DNA from: Pseudomonas reactans
Lineage (GTDB): Bacteria > Pseudomonadota > Gammaproteobacteria > Pseudomonadales > Pseudomonadaceae
Length of the DNA stretch: 64,000 nt
NCBI RefSeq assembly: GCF_013385825.1
Contig: NZ_JACAPG010000002.1
Coordinates: 404,807 to 468,806, forward strand
Direction: 5' to 3'
Shown: in pieces, positions 16,565 to 26,376 of the stretch
How the letters are laid out: each line of letters begins with the position of its first letter
Position numbering within the stretch: position 1 is the first letter of the stretch
The notes under the pieces: generated by a model
What the model saw: the letters and a program-made list of their open reading frames with translations, nothing else
The model's database searches: none
What the model was told of the DNA's origin: nothing
Program-made: the position numbers and the translations under genes

Positions 16565-17160
16565 TACAGGACGCCCTTGGTCGAAGGCATTTGCCCGGCC
16601 ATGCGGTCGTCCAACTCGACAGCCATGCGCAGCGCGCGGCCAAAAGCCTTGAACACGGTTTCGATCTGGTGGTGGGTGTTGGTGCCGCGCAGGTTGTCGA
16701 TGTGCAGGCTGACGAGTGCGTGGTTGACGAAACCCTGGAAGAATTCCTGGAACAGGTCGACGTCAAAGCCGCGGCCCACATTGGCACGGGTGTACGGCAC
16801 ATGCATCTGCAAGCCTGGGCGGCCGGAGAAGTCGATGACCACCCGCGACAGCGCTTCGTCCAGCGGGACATAGGCGTGGCCGTAGCGACGGATGCCTTTT
16901 TTGTCGCCGATGGCCTTGGCAAATGCCTGGCCGAGGGTGATGCCCACGTCTTCCACCATGTGGTGGTCGTCGATGTGCAGGTCGCCCTTGCCTTCGATAT
17001 CCAGGTCGATCAGCCCGTGACGGGCGATCTGGTCCAGCATGTGCTCAAGAAAAGGTACACCGATATCAAATCGGGCCTTTCCGGTGCCATCCAGGTTGAT
17101 CGAGGCTTTGATCTGGGTTTCCAGAGTGTCGCGCTCGACGGACGCCTTACGTTCGGCCAT
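16564..17160 (-). CDS. hisB: Imidazoleglycerol-phosphate dehydratase HisB
   Basis: HisB dehydrates IGP to imidazole acetol phosphate with manganese. This is the monofunctional 198-residue form. Both metal-binding His motifs are present: [10 protein letters not shown] and [10 protein letters not shown]. The ATG at 17160 ([12 protein letters not shown]) is preferred over the adjacent GTG at 17163, because family members start MAERKA. It is the first gene of the leftward his cluster; the promoter should lie between 17161 and the REP pair at 17304. Confidence 0.97.
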   Translation of the reverse strand: MAERKASVERDTLETQIKASINLDGTGKARFDIGVPFLEHMLDQIARHGLIDLDIEGKGDLHIDDHHMVEDVGITLGQAFAKAIGDKKGIRRYGHAYVPLDEALSRVVIDFSGRPGLQMHVPYTRANVGRGFDVDLFQEFFQGFVNHALVSLHIDNLRGTNTHHQIETVFKAFGRALRMAVELDDRMAGQMPSTKGVL

Positions 17161-17303
17161 CACCAGCTCCGCAAAATCATTGGGCGAAAAAGGCAGCCAT
17201 TATAGGGGCGCGGGCGCTAAACAGAAACATCGGAGGGGATAAGACTGATGGAGTGTCGGGGATAGACATGTGCATACAACCCCCGACAGGCATAACGCAA
17301 TCT

Positions 17304-17385
17304 TGTAGGAGCCGGCTTGCCGGCGATAAATTCGCAAGATCACCATCGACCTCGCGGACACCATCGCCGGCAAGCCGGCTCCTAC
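17304..17385. repeat. REP doublet (inverted pair)
   Basis: TGTAGGAGCCGGCTTGCCGG at 17304 and its inverted copy ending near 17385 flank about 35 bases. The arm sequence differs from the 5825 element and matches the one at 27772. Confidence 0.9.
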
Positions 17386-17395
17386 GGGACTTGCA

Positions 17396-19057
17396 TCAGT
17401 GGAACAGGACTGCGGTCTTCTGCAGGGTCACCCACACACCCCACGCCAACGGAATACCCACCACCAACCAGGCGGCAATCGCCAACGGCACGGTGCCAGG
17501 AGCGGCTTTCCACTCCAGGGAAGTAGTCGCGTCCGCGCCTTTATCGTGGCCCAGCGCCTGTTCGGCGGCCAGTTCGGCGTCGGTCATGAAGTACTTGTCG
17601 GCCACTGGGCGGACCAGCAGGTTGCAGATGAAACCCAACACCAGCAGGCCGGCCAGGATGTACAGGGTGATGTCGTAGGCGGCGGCGCGTTCAACGCCGA
17701 TGCTCAGCTGATACTCACGCAGGTAGTTCACCAACACAGGGCCCAGCACGCCGGCCGCAGCCCAGGCAGTCAGCAGGCGACCGTGGATCGCACCGACCAT
17801 CTGCGTACCGAACAGGTCGGCCAGGTAGGCCGGAACGGTCGCAAAACCACCGCCGTACATCGACAGGATGATGCAGAACGCCGCCACGAACAGCGCCACG
17901 TTGCCCAGGTGACCCAGGTTCGGGATCAGCGCGTACAGGGCAAAGCCCAGCGCGAAGAACACGAAGTAGGTGTTTTTACGGCCCAGGTAGTCGGAGAACG
18001 ACGCCCAGAAGAACCGGCCACCGATGTTGAATAGGCTCAACAGACCGGTGAAACCCGCCGCGATGGCCGCGATGGAAGCCAATTGGCCCGCATCCAGTTG
18101 GCCGAACGGCACATCCACACCCAGCAGCTTGCCGCCGAACACTTCCTGCAGCAGTGGCGAAGCCATGCCGAGGATGCCGATGCCGGCAGATACGTTCAGG
18201 CACAGCACCAGCCAGACCAGGCGGAATTGCGGGGTTTTCCACGCCACGTTCACGTGCACGTGACGGTGAGTGATCATCGCGTTGCTGGCCTTTTTCGCCG
18301 GCGCGGTCCAACCCTCAGGCTTCCAGCCGGTAGGCGGAACGCGGTAGGACAAGGCGCCGCCGATCATGAACACGAAGTAGATCGCAGCCATTACCAGGAA
18401 GCTCTGCCACACGCCCACGCTGTCTGGGGTGGCGAAATGGCCCATCAGTGCTGCTGCCAACGGGGCACCCACCATCGCGCCGCCGCCGAAGCCCATGATC
18501 GCCATGCCGGTGGCCATGCCACGCTTGTCCGGGAACCACTTGATCAGGGTCGACACGGGCGAGATATAGCCCAGGCCCAGGCCGATACCGCCGATGACCC
18601 CGGAGCCGATCCACATCAGCCAGATCTGGTGGGTATAGATACCCAACGCCGAGATCAGCAGGCCGCCACACCAGCACAATGCCGATACAACGCCAGCCTT
18701 ACGTGGCCCGGCGTGTTCCAGCCAGCCGCCCCAGATCGCTGCCGAGCAGCCCAGGAAGATGAAGAACAGGGTGTAGATCCAGCCCAACATGGAGATGGGC
18801 CAGTCGCACTGGGACGAGAAAACTTGGCTGATGAAGCTCATGTCCGGCGCGCAGGCGACCGGCTTGGTGATACCCAGCGCCTTGGACAATGGCAGCCAGA
18901 ACACCGAGAACCCGTAGGCCATGCCGATGCACAGGTGGATGGCCAGGGCGGCCGGTGGAACCAGCCAGCGGTTGAAGCCGGGCTTGGCGATAATGCGTTC
19001 CTTGGACAGGAACGCAGGCTGTGCGGCAGTTGAACCCGCCGCAGTGCTAGTGCTCAT
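17396..19057 (-). CDS. MFS transporter, oxalate/formate antiporter (OFA)-like family
   Basis: A 553-residue inner-membrane carrier with about twelve predicted helices. It begins with a 30-residue cytoplasmic tail, followed by WLVPPAALAIHLCIGMAYGF. MFS signatures include GWLYTLFFIFLGCSAAIWGG in pieces and FPDKRGMATGMAIMGFGGGA, typical of the OFA subgroup. Conserved charged residues and an extended loop with C-containing FSSQCDW are present. OFA members exchange small carboxylates; the actual substrate is not evident. It stands alone between the his operon and the asmA operon. Confidence 0.88.
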   Translation of the reverse strand: MSTSTAAGSTAAQPAFLSKERIIAKPGFNRWLVPPAALAIHLCIGMAYGFSVFWLPLSKALGITKPVACAPDMSFISQVFSSQCDWPISMLGWIYTLFFIFLGCSAAIWGGWLEHAGPRKAGVVSALCWCGGLLISALGIYTHQIWLMWIGSGVIGGIGLGLGYISPVSTLIKWFPDKRGMATGMAIMGFGGGAMVGAPLAAALMGHFATPDSVGVWQSFLVMAAIYFVFMIGGALSYRVPPTGWKPEGWTAPAKKASNAMITHRHVHVNVAWKTPQFRLVWLVLCLNVSAGIGILGMASPLLQEVFGGKLLGVDVPFGQLDAGQLASIAAIAAGFTGLLSLFNIGGRFFWASFSDYLGRKNTYFVFFALGFALYALIPNLGHLGNVALFVAAFCIILSMYGGGFATVPAYLADLFGTQMVGAIHGRLLTAWAAAGVLGPVLVNYLREYQLSIGVERAAAYDITLYILAGLLVLGFICNLLVRPVADKYFMTDAELAAEQALGHDKGADATTSLEWKAAPGTVPLAIAAWLVVGIPLAWGVWVTLQKTAVLFH

Positions 19058-19383
19058 TGGTGTTTCCCCCAGTTGTTAGTATGTGTCCGTCAGGCGCTCT
19101 CTCCCTCGGCCTTGCACGCAAAGCGTTGGCCGTTGTTGTTGAGTAAAGCTCCATTTAAGCGCGACGCTATGTCGCAGAAGGCAGACGAACCTGCGCAGAT
19201 TAGCACCTGTGGATGACAGAAAAACCAAACTGATATCACCTTTTTCAGGAAATCTGTTTTGTTTGACGCCAAAAACCCGTTTCCCCGCCCCTGGATACAA
19301 TGTAACGATCGGGGCACTGACGCAGGCCGTCGGGCGTTATACTCTGCGGCTAAATTTTGAAATCGACATACAAGGACTCGCCC
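19058..19383. other. Divergent promoter region between MFS and asmA genes
   Basis: This 326-base spacer has no convincing gene. A CGTTATACTCTGC stretch near 19335 is a plausible -10 for asmA, followed by an AAGGAC ribosome-binding site at 19373. The part at 19140-19280 is AT-richer than the flanks and should hold the MFS promoter. Confidence 0.5.
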
Positions 19384-21594
19384 ATGAAAGCGTTCGGCAA
19401 AATCCTGGGTCTGGTACTTCTCGGGCTGTTGCTGATCATTGTGGCTCTAGGCTTTGCCCTGACCCATCTCTTCGATCCCAACGACTATAAAGACGAGATT
19501 CGCCAGATTGCCCGCGACAAGGCCCACATCGAGCTGACGCTCAATGGCGACATCGGCTGGAGCCTGTTCCCCTGGCTTGGCCTGGAACTGCACGAAGCCA
19601 GCGTAGCGACCCTGACCGCGCCGACCCAGCCGTTCGCCGACCTGCAGATGCTCGGCCTCTCTGTGCGCGTGCTGCCGCTGCTGCGCCGCGAAGTGCAGAT
19701 GAGCGATGTGCGTGTCGAAGGCCTCAACCTGCGCCTCACCCGCGACAAGCAAGGCCACGGCAACTGGGAAGACATCGGCAAGAACGTGAGCGAAGCGACC
19801 GTCGGCAGCCCTGGCTCGACCGAGCAACCTGCCGAAACCGAACCGGAAAAACCCTCGAAGCCCATCCGCCTGGACATCGACAGCCTGACGGTCAACAACG
19901 CTCGCGTCGAATACAACGACGAGCAGACCGGCAAGCAGTTCAGCGCCGAAAGCATCCAACTGAGCGCCGGCGCCGTGCATGAAGGCGCCAGCATCCCGGT
20001 GAAACTCACCGCCTTCTTCGGCAGCAACCAGCCGGTGATGCGCGTCAAGACCGAACTCAACGGCAACCTGCGCATCCAGCGTGCGCTCAAGCGCTATCAG
20101 CTTGAAGACATGAAGATCAGCGGCGAAGCCACGGGCGAGCCGCTGCAAGGCAAGACCGTGACGTTCTCCACCCAGGGCCAATTGCTGGTGGACCAGGCGG
20201 CCAATATCGCCGAATGGACCAACATGAAGTTGTCGGCCAATCAACTGCGCGCCTTGGGCGAGTTGAAGGTCAACGACCTGGACAAGACTGCGCAGTTGAG
20301 CGGCGCGCTGTCCATCGCTCAGTTTGACCTGGCCAAGTTCCTCGACGGCGTTGGCCATCCGCTGCCACCCATGGCCGAGGGCAGCCTGAGCAAGGTCGAA
20401 CTGGTCAGCCGCCTCAAGGGCACGCCGAGCAGCCTGGCCCTGGAAGACCTGAACCTGAAACTCGACGGCAGCACCTTCACCGGTCGCTTGGCCGTGGACG
20501 ATTTCGCTAAGCAATCCCTGCGGGTCCAGCTCAAGGGCGATACCTTCAACGCCGACAACTACCTGCCGGCCAAGTCTGAATCCGCCAAGGGCGCAGCCGC
20601 AGCCCGTCAGGCCGAAGTACAGAACAGCGAAGCCGGTGCCATGGCGGCCGGTGGCACCACGCCGCTGCCCGACGCGCCGACCAAAGGCGCCTGGAGCACC
20701 GACAAACTGCTGCCACTGGCGCGCCTGCGCACGCTGGATGTGAATGCCGACCTGGCTTTCGGCCAACTGACCTTGAGCAAGCTGCCGATCCAGAATGCGG
20801 CGCTCAAGGCGTCGGGCGTCGATGGCCAGCTCAAGCTCGAGACCCTTAGCGGTGGCCTCTACAACGGCACTTTCCAGGCCAACGGCAGCCTTGATGTGCG
20901 CCAGGATATTCCGGTGCTGGCGCTGCAAAGCCATATCAAGCAAGTGCCGGTCGAACGCATCCTGCAAGCCCAGGGGCAAAACCCGCCGGTGAAGGGCCAG
21001 ATCACCCTCGACAGCAACCTCACGGGCCGTGGCAATAGCCAGAAAGCCCTGATCGACAGCCTCAACGGCACCGCCAGCTTTGTGATCAACAACGGTGTGT
21101 TGCTCAACGCCAACCTTGAACAGCAACTGTGCACCGGTATTGCCCTGCTCAACCGCAAGACCTTGAGCAGCACACCGCAAGGCAAGGACACGCCGTTCCA
21201 GGAGTTGAAGGGCAACCTGACCTTCCGTAACGGCGTGGCCAGCAACCCCGACCTGAAAGTGCGCATCCCGGGCCTGACCGTCAACGGCAATGGCGATGTC
21301 GACCTGCGCGTGCTGGGCATGGACTACCGCGTCGGCATCATCGTCGAAGGCGACCAGCGCGAAACCCCGGACCCGGCCTGCCAGGTGGGCTCGAACTTCC
21401 AGGGCATCGAAGTGCCGCTGCGCTGCCGTGGCCCGCTGGAACTCGGCGCCAAAGCCTGCCGCCTGGACAAGGACGGCCTAGGCCAAGTCGCGATCAAGGC
21501 GGCCGGCAACCGTCTGAACGAGAAGCTGGAAGAGAAGCTCGACAAGGTTAATCCACAGCTCAAAGACGCTTTGAAAGGCCTGTTCAAACGATGA
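19384..21594 (+). CDS. AsmA family envelope protein
   Basis: A 736-residue protein anchored by an N-terminal membrane helix (MKAFGKILGLVLLGLLLIIV), with a large periplasmic part of the AsmA/TamB-like repeating beta-groove type. AsmA-like proteins are linked to lipid transport between membranes and outer-membrane homeostasis. The AsmA N-terminal domain (FDPNDYKDEIRQIARDK, then LNGDIGWSLFPWLGLEL) and C-terminal domain (INNGVLLNANLEQQLCTGIA) are clear. ATG 19384 is chosen because the anchor begins there and AAGGAC precedes it. It overlaps mutY by four bases. Confidence 0.92.
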   Translation: MKAFGKILGLVLLGLLLIIVALGFALTHLFDPNDYKDEIRQIARDKAHIELTLNGDIGWSLFPWLGLELHEASVATLTAPTQPFADLQMLGLSVRVLPLLRREVQMSDVRVEGLNLRLTRDKQGHGNWEDIGKNVSEATVGSPGSTEQPAETEPEKPSKPIRLDIDSLTVNNARVEYNDEQTGKQFSAESIQLSAGAVHEGASIPVKLTAFFGSNQPVMRVKTELNGNLRIQRALKRYQLEDMKISGEATGEPLQGKTVTFSTQGQLLVDQAANIAEWTNMKLSANQLRALGELKVNDLDKTAQLSGALSIAQFDLAKFLDGVGHPLPPMAEGSLSKVELVSRLKGTPSSLALEDLNLKLDGSTFTGRLAVDDFAKQSLRVQLKGDTFNADNYLPAKSESAKGAAAARQAEVQNSEAGAMAAGGTTPLPDAPTKGAWSTDKLLPLARLRTLDVNADLAFGQLTLSKLPIQNAALKASGVDGQLKLETLSGGLYNGTFQANGSLDVRQDIPVLALQSHIKQVPVERILQAQGQNPPVKGQITLDSNLTGRGNSQKALIDSLNGTASFVINNGVLLNANLEQQLCTGIALLNRKTLSSTPQGKDTPFQELKGNLTFRNGVASNPDLKVRIPGLTVNGNGDVDLRVLGMDYRVGIIVEGDQRETPDPACQVGSNFQGIEVPLRCRGPLELGAKACRLDKDGLGQVAIKAAGNRLNEKLEEKLDKVNPQLKDALKGLFKR

Positions 21595-22658
21595 GAAACG
21601 AGCAGTTTTCAACGGCGGTGCTGGACTGGTACGACCGCCACGGTCGCCACGACCTGCCCTGGCAACAGGGCATCACGCCTTATCGGGTGTGGGTCTCGGA
21701 GATCATGCTGCAGCAGACCCAGGTGAGCACCGTGCTCAACTATTTCGACCGTTTCATGGCCTCGTTGCCAACGGTCGAGGCCCTGGCTGCCGCACCGGAA
21801 GATGAAGTGCTGCACTTGTGGACCGGCCTGGGTTACTACACCCGGGCGCGCAACCTGCAAAAGACCGCGAAGATTGTCGTGGCCGAGTACGGTGGCGAGT
21901 TTCCCAAGGATGTCGAAAAGCTCACCGAGCTGCCCGGCATCGGTTTGTCCACCGCTGGTGCGATCGCCAGCCTGAGCATGGGCCTGCGTGCACCGATCCT
22001 CGACGGCAACGTCAAACGCGTGCTGGCACGCTTCACCGCGCAAGAGGGCTACCCAGGCGAGCCTAAGGTGGCCAAACAGCTGTGGGCCACCGCAGAACGC
22101 TTTACGCCTCATGATCGCGTCAATGCCTACACCCAGGCGATGATGGACATGGGCGCCACGCTCTGTACCCGCAGCAAACCCAGCTGCCTGTTGTGCCCGC
22201 TGGAAAAAGGCTGCGAAGCCCACATGCTCGGCCTGGAAACGCGCTACCCGATTCCCAAGCCGCGCAAGACCATCCCGCAGAAGCGCACGCTGATGCCGTT
22301 GCTGGCGAATGCCGAGGGCGCAATCCTGCTTTACCGTCGCCCTTCCACCGGCCTGTGGGGCGGCCTGTGGAGTTTGCCGGAGCTGGATGACCTGCGAGAC
22401 CTGGAACACCTGGCCCACCAGCACGCGCTGGAGCTGGGCAAGCAACAGGCGCTGCCAGGGCTGATCCACACCTTCAGCCACTTCCAACTTGCCATCGAAC
22501 CCTGGCTGGTCCAGGTCGAGGAAACCGCCCATCACGTGGCCGAGGCCAACTGGCTCTGGTATAACCTCGCCACCCCGCCGCGCCTGGGCCTTGCTGCCCC
22601 GGTAAAAAAACTGCTGAAGCGCGCGGCCGATGTATTGAATGCAGGAGTTCCGTCATGA
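21591..22658 (+). CDS. mutY: Adenine DNA glycosylase MutY
   Basis: MutY removes adenine mispaired with 8-oxoguanine. The 355 residues show the catalytic Glu in [13 protein letters not shown], the helix-hairpin-helix [14 protein letters not shown] followed by catalytic Asp in [10 protein letters not shown], a 4Fe-4S cluster (C-x6-C-x2-C-x5-C in [17 protein letters not shown]), and a C-terminal MutT-like domain that reads 8-oxoG. Coupled by ATGA overlaps to asmA and yggX. The mutY-yggX pair, linking oxidative DNA repair with iron protection, is a common gene order. Confidence 0.97.
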   Translation: MRNEQFSTAVLDWYDRHGRHDLPWQQGITPYRVWVSEIMLQQTQVSTVLNYFDRFMASLPTVEALAAAPEDEVLHLWTGLGYYTRARNLQKTAKIVVAEYGGEFPKDVEKLTELPGIGLSTAGAIASLSMGLRAPILDGNVKRVLARFTAQEGYPGEPKVAKQLWATAERFTPHDRVNAYTQAMMDMGATLCTRSKPSCLLCPLEKGCEAHMLGLETRYPIPKPRKTIPQKRTLMPLLANAEGAILLYRRPSTGLWGGLWSLPELDDLRDLEHLAHQHALELGKQQALPGLIHTFSHFQLAIEPWLVQVEETAHHVAEANWLWYNLATPPRLGLAAPVKKLLKRAADVLNAGVPS

Positions 22659-22927
22659 CCCGCACCATCATGTGCCGCAAGTTCAAAGAAGAATTGCCAG
22701 GCCTCGAACGCCCTCCGTACCCGGGCGCCAAGGGCCAGGACATTTTCGAGCACGTCTCTGCCAAAGCCTGGGCCGACTGGCTGAAACACCAGACCCTGCT
22801 GATCAACGAAAAACGCCTGAACATGATGAACGCCGAAGACCGTAAATACTTGGCAGGCGAGATGGACAAGTTCTTTTCCGGCGAAGATTACGCCAAGGCC
22901 GACGGCTACGTGCCGCCTGCTCAATAA
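22655..22927 (+). CDS. yggX: Fe(2+)-trafficking / oxidative damage protection protein YggX
   Basis: A 90-residue cytoplasmic protein that protects iron-sulfur proteins from oxidants. It has the family start [20 protein letters not shown], with the conserved cysteine at residue 7, and the [20 protein letters not shown] helix. It overlaps mutY by four bases and ends the asmA-mutY-yggX operon. Confidence 0.96.
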   Translation: MTRTIMCRKFKEELPGLERPPYPGAKGQDIFEHVSAKAWADWLKHQTLLINEKRLNMMNAEDRKYLAGEMDKFFSGEDYAKADGYVPPAQ

Positions 22928-22991
22928 TTGATCAAAAACCGGGGTCTGCACGTAAGCGACGGTAATAATTAAATATTTTTTGAAAACTTGC

Positions 22992-23020
22992 TTGACGACC
23001 CCCTGAAAAACCCGTTTAAT
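22992..23020 (+). promoter_or_regulatory. Sigma-70 promoter of tRNA-Phe
   Basis: TTGACG and TTTAAT are separated by 17 bases, and a GC-rich discriminator (GCGCCCC), typical of stringently controlled stable RNA promoters, follows just before the tRNA. Confidence 0.85.
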
Positions 23021-23030
23021 GCGCCCCGTT

Positions 23031-23106
23031 GCCCAGATAGCTCAGTCGGTAGAGCAGGGGATTGAAAATCCCCGTGTCGGCGGTTCGATTCCGTCTCTGG
23101 GCACCA
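23031..23106 (+). tRNA. tRNA-Phe (GAA)
   Basis: A 76-base cloverleaf with acceptor GCCCAGA/TCTGGGC, anticodon loop containing GAA, T-arm GGCGGTTCGATTCCGTC and encoded CCA. Nothing in the flanks suggests an integrated element here. Confidence 0.98.
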
Positions 23107-23151
23107 CCTTCAGCTTTCAGGTGGTGTCAACATCACGTGAAAGCAATCAAG

Positions 23152-23178
23152 AAACCCGCCTAGTGCGGGTTTTTTGTT
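23152..23178 (+). terminator. Terminator of tRNA-Phe
   Basis: AACCCGCC-TAGT-GCGGGTTTTTTG forms a hairpin with a T run 46 bases after the tRNA. Confidence 0.88.
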
Positions 23179-23239
23179 GCCTGGGATTTATTGCGTTGTC
23201 TTGGGGCGACCTACGCCACCCCGAAACGAACAGCCTCTA

Positions 23240-24832
23240 TCACTTCAACAAGAACACCATCAGCGGATTGTCGTTCAGACGCCCTTCAAACCTTGGTACC
23301 AGCGATTCCAGAGCCGTTCCTTGCAGCAACGCGGTTTCCTTGCGCGACACAATCACCCAGGCTGGCCGAGGCAAAGTTCCCAGTCGCCCGATCTCGCTGC
23401 CTCCGATAAAGATCGGTTGCTCGTCATGGTCCAGGTTCATCATGTAGCGCACCGCCCAGGTGTCCCGGCCCAGATTGATAAACACCAGCGGCCCCGGTTG
23501 CTTCACACGCAGCGCTTCCACTTGGCCGACAAACTTGCGGGTGTCGAACTGCATATCCTTGGATGGCTCCACCACCATCACCAACACTAACCACTGCGCC
23601 ACCAACGCGATCAGGCTGAGCCACACCAATCGCCCCGCACGCCGCCAGGCGATCAACGCCGCCACCTGCAGCACTACCAGCACGCCGATCAGCAGCGGCA
23701 GCGAAACGTCAGGCCAGTAACCATGCTTCTGCCACCCATGCCGACAGACCAAGATTGCAACCACGCCTAACGTCGGCAGCGCCACGACCAGCCCTTCGTA
23801 GCATCGGCGCATGCCTGCAAGCCAGCCTTGCGCCTGTAGCAGCCCATAGGCCGCGACAGCCGCAAACATCGGCACCATTGGCAGGATGTAATAGGCGCGC
23901 TTGAAGTGCGGCACCGACAGCCCGAGCAAGATCATCAAGCCGCAGGCACTGAGGCGCACCACCAACTGCATCTCGCCCTCAAACCGCTCGGACCAGCGAT
24001 GCCGTAGGGCAATCATTGTGGCGAGCGCCAATGGCACCACTGGGAAGTAGCGGTACAGGCTCAGCTGGAAGTAGAAATAGAACGGCTCGCCGGTTTCATC
24101 GAGACGTCCGCCCACCTGCATCTTGAACACCTCATCGGCAAACGCATCACCTCCGCTGATGCGCGCCAACTTCACCAGCAGCCACCAACAGGCAGCCAGC
24201 AACACCAAGCCAGCGGCGCCGTGAATCAGCACCTGCTTCACCCGCTCCCCAGGCTTTCCCAACGCCCAGTACACGCAGACCACGCCACAGACTTCGATCA
24301 ACCCCAGCGGCCCGCGTATCGCAAAACCCAGGATGAACAGCGGGAAAACCGCAAGACGCCTCCAGCGCCCGCCGCTGTGCAACAGGTAGAAACCGCCAAC
24401 GCAGAGCAACGCGACCATCTGGTCCAGGCATACCGAGCGGGATTTTTCGAGCAGTTGAGTCGTGAGCAAGGTCAACAGCACAGTAAGCAGCGCCCACTGG
24501 CGATTCGCCGGGACCAACAGGCGATAGATCACCGCGACCACCCCAGCCGACGCCAGGGCGGTGGGTAGCACATTCGCCAGGTGGTTCGGCGCGCCAAACA
24601 GTCGGGCAAACACATAGCTGAAGAACGTCGCGGTGCCGGGGTAATCCGCGTAGGGCTGGCCGTAGGTGGTCGGGAAAAGACTCGCACCATGGCGAAACAT
24701 TTCTTGCAGGAACAGCGCCCAGCGTCCGTCAAACCCTTGGGGTTGCTGATCCCAGATACCCAGGGTGAACAACAGCAAGGCAAACAGGAAAATGCCCAGG
24801 GACTCCAGGCGAAAGCGATTGCGGTGATCCAT
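23240..24832 (-). CDS. ArnT-like membrane glycosyltransferase (GT39/PMT superfamily)
   Basis: A 530-residue integral membrane protein with ten or more helices. It resembles ArnT and protein mannosyltransferases, which move a sugar from a polyprenyl-phosphate donor to a periplasmic acceptor. The first loop carries the expected acidic residue set (FDGRWALFLQEM) and the PYADYPG segment. The C-terminal part holds a soluble stretch (RKFVGQVEALRV, VIVSRKETALL). The acceptor (lipid A, protein or glycan) cannot be told; no donor-synthesis genes are adjacent. It stands alone, facing tRNA-Phe. Confidence 0.82.
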   Translation of the reverse strand: MDHRNRFRLESLGIFLFALLLFTLGIWDQQPQGFDGRWALFLQEMFRHGASLFPTTYGQPYADYPGTATFFSYVFARLFGAPNHLANVLPTALASAGVVAVIYRLLVPANRQWALLTVLLTLLTTQLLEKSRSVCLDQMVALLCVGGFYLLHSGGRWRRLAVFPLFILGFAIRGPLGLIEVCGVVCVYWALGKPGERVKQVLIHGAAGLVLLAACWWLLVKLARISGGDAFADEVFKMQVGGRLDETGEPFYFYFQLSLYRYFPVVPLALATMIALRHRWSERFEGEMQLVVRLSACGLMILLGLSVPHFKRAYYILPMVPMFAAVAAYGLLQAQGWLAGMRRCYEGLVVALPTLGVVAILVCRHGWQKHGYWPDVSLPLLIGVLVVLQVAALIAWRRAGRLVWLSLIALVAQWLVLVMVVEPSKDMQFDTRKFVGQVEALRVKQPGPLVFINLGRDTWAVRYMMNLDHDEQPIFIGGSEIGRLGTLPRPAWVIVSRKETALLQGTALESLVPRFEGRLNDNPLMVFLLK

Positions 24833-24919
24833 CGGTAGACCTGTCAGGTAAGGGGCGCCGACTTATGGTGCCGACTGCCCTGCTGAATAGCGCCTGAACA
24901 GACCTGAATATTCCGGTGT

Positions 24920-25885
24920 TTACCGACCCACGGGCCACACCCATTTCGGGATCAATCGAACGTAAATCAACTCGGCCACCAGCTCGACCAAGGTTTGCAG
25001 TATCACTGCCGTCGCCGCCAACCCGCGCACGTCCTCAGGCAGCGCCAGCGCCAAGGGCAACACCACCAGCGAATTGCGCGTCGATGCGCTGAACGTCACC
25101 GCCCTGGCCGTTACCGCAGGCAGCGCAAACAGCCGCGATGCCAGCGCGCCCATCAACGGCGCCAACAACAGGAAACCGACGTACACCGGGATCACCGGCA
25201 GCAACAGGTTGATATCCCGCACCACCGAGGTGATTTGCGAGCCGATCACCACAAACAGCACCAACGCCATCGCTGGCACCGGCATCCACGCCCAGCCGCC
25301 GTTCCATGCACTGACGAGTGATGATCGCCGTGCCAGGAAAGTCGTTAGCACTGCCAGAACCATCGGCACCACGATCAGCAGGAAGAACGCCTCGATAAAC
25401 GGACCCACTTCCACAACCACGTCGGACTGCGCTCCAAGCATCACGCTCAAATAGATCGGCAACAGGGCCAACTGCAGCAACAACAGCACCGGCGTCGCCG
25501 CCAGCATCAACCGCGAATCACCCTTGCCGATATGGGTAAACACCACCACGTAGTCGATGCACGGCGTGAGCAGTACCAGCAACGCCCCCACCAGCAGTGC
25601 CGGGCGCCCTGCGAGGCCTTGGCTCAATGCCCATACCAGTAACGGAATGAGGATGAAGTTGGCGAACAGCAACGCTGACAGGAAGCGCTTGTTGTTCAGG
25701 CTTTGGCGCACGTCCAGAAAGGGGATTTGCAGGAACATTGCGTACATCAGCACCGCGATGGTGGGTGTGATCAGTGCGCTGAGGTGGTGGGCGAATGAGG
25801 GGACGAACAGACCGAAACCGGCAGCCAGCAGCACGACTACGAAGTACAAAGGGATCTGGTTGCGTTCGAGGGTATCGCGGGTCAT
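24920..25885 (-). CDS. BASS/ACR3-like membrane carrier (arsenic resistance or bile acid:sodium symporter type)
   Basis: A 321-residue protein with about ten membrane helices. It resembles ACR3 and bile acid:Na+ symporters: the TPCIDYVVVFTHIGKGD stretch carries the cysteine position that is important in ACR3, and a second crossover-type motif is TARAVTFSASTRNSLVVLP. No arsR or arsC gene lies near, so arsenite export is not supported by context. A role in exporting or taking up another organic anion is equally possible. Confidence 0.8.
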   Translation of the reverse strand: MTRDTLERNQIPLYFVVVLLAAGFGLFVPSFAHHLSALITPTIAVLMYAMFLQIPFLDVRQSLNNKRFLSALLFANFILIPLLVWALSQGLAGRPALLVGALLVLLTPCIDYVVVFTHIGKGDSRLMLAATPVLLLLQLALLPIYLSVMLGAQSDVVVEVGPFIEAFFLLIVVPMVLAVLTTFLARRSSLVSAWNGGWAWMPVPAMALVLFVVIGSQITSVVRDINLLLPVIPVYVGFLLLAPLMGALASRLFALPAVTARAVTFSASTRNSLVVLPLALALPEDVRGLAATAVILQTLVELVAELIYVRLIPKWVWPVGR

Positions 25886-26001
25886 AAGACAGCTCTATCG
25901 GGTCGCAGAGCGCAAGGTTATGCGTCTACTGATCCAACGTCGAGCGACACAAAGAAAAGGGTATCAGGGGTACTAGCTGGGCGCGAGCTTCCGGCCGCCA
26001 C

Positions 26002-26193
26002 TCAACCCGCATCTTGCGCTTTTCGCTTCGATTCAATCAGAGCGCGCATCTCTGCCATGACCTGATCGTGCGGAATATTTGGACGAGGATCATCAATCGA
26101 AGCCTGCACCTTGGCACGGAACCAACGGTCATAGCTGGCAGCCTGCTCTTCAGTTTCAAACTCTGAAACGATGGGAGATAGTGGGATGCTCAT
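26002..26193 (-). CDS. PaaA2-like / stability-determinant antitoxin, without partner toxin
   Basis: A 63-residue protein starting MSIPLSPIVSEFETEEQAAS, followed by YDRWFRAKV and the PRPNIPHDQVM block typical of PaaA2/RelB-related stability determinants in Pseudomonas. The start is set by a perfect AAGGAGG ribosome-binding site seven bases upstream; a longer open frame upstream is not supported. In two-gene systems the toxin (ParE/RelE type) follows the antitoxin. Here only 116 bases separate the stop from the next gene, and no toxin frame exists. It is an orphan or a remnant. Confidence 0.75.
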   Translation of the reverse strand: MSIPLSPIVSEFETEEQAASYDRWFRAKVQASIDDPRPNIPHDQVMAEMRALIESKRKAQDAG

Positions 26194-26376
26194 AGAGACC
26201 TCCTTAATGGATGCCTGCCAGTCCAATCGGTCCATGGTTTGCTGTCGTTCCTCTCGGATGTATGGCTTTATCAGCGGGTATTGAAGGTTAATGACCCTGC
26301 CAGACGCGATGCAACTACTGGCAAACTGGTGAACTGTTACTAAAAAAATAAGAAACCTATAAAGGCCGAGAACCCA

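Noticed and set aside
13829..16873. Very long plus-strand open frame (over 1000 codons) across the his genes
   Set aside because: It is the antisense shadow of the high-GC his genes hisF, hisA and hisH, which have full catalytic motifs.
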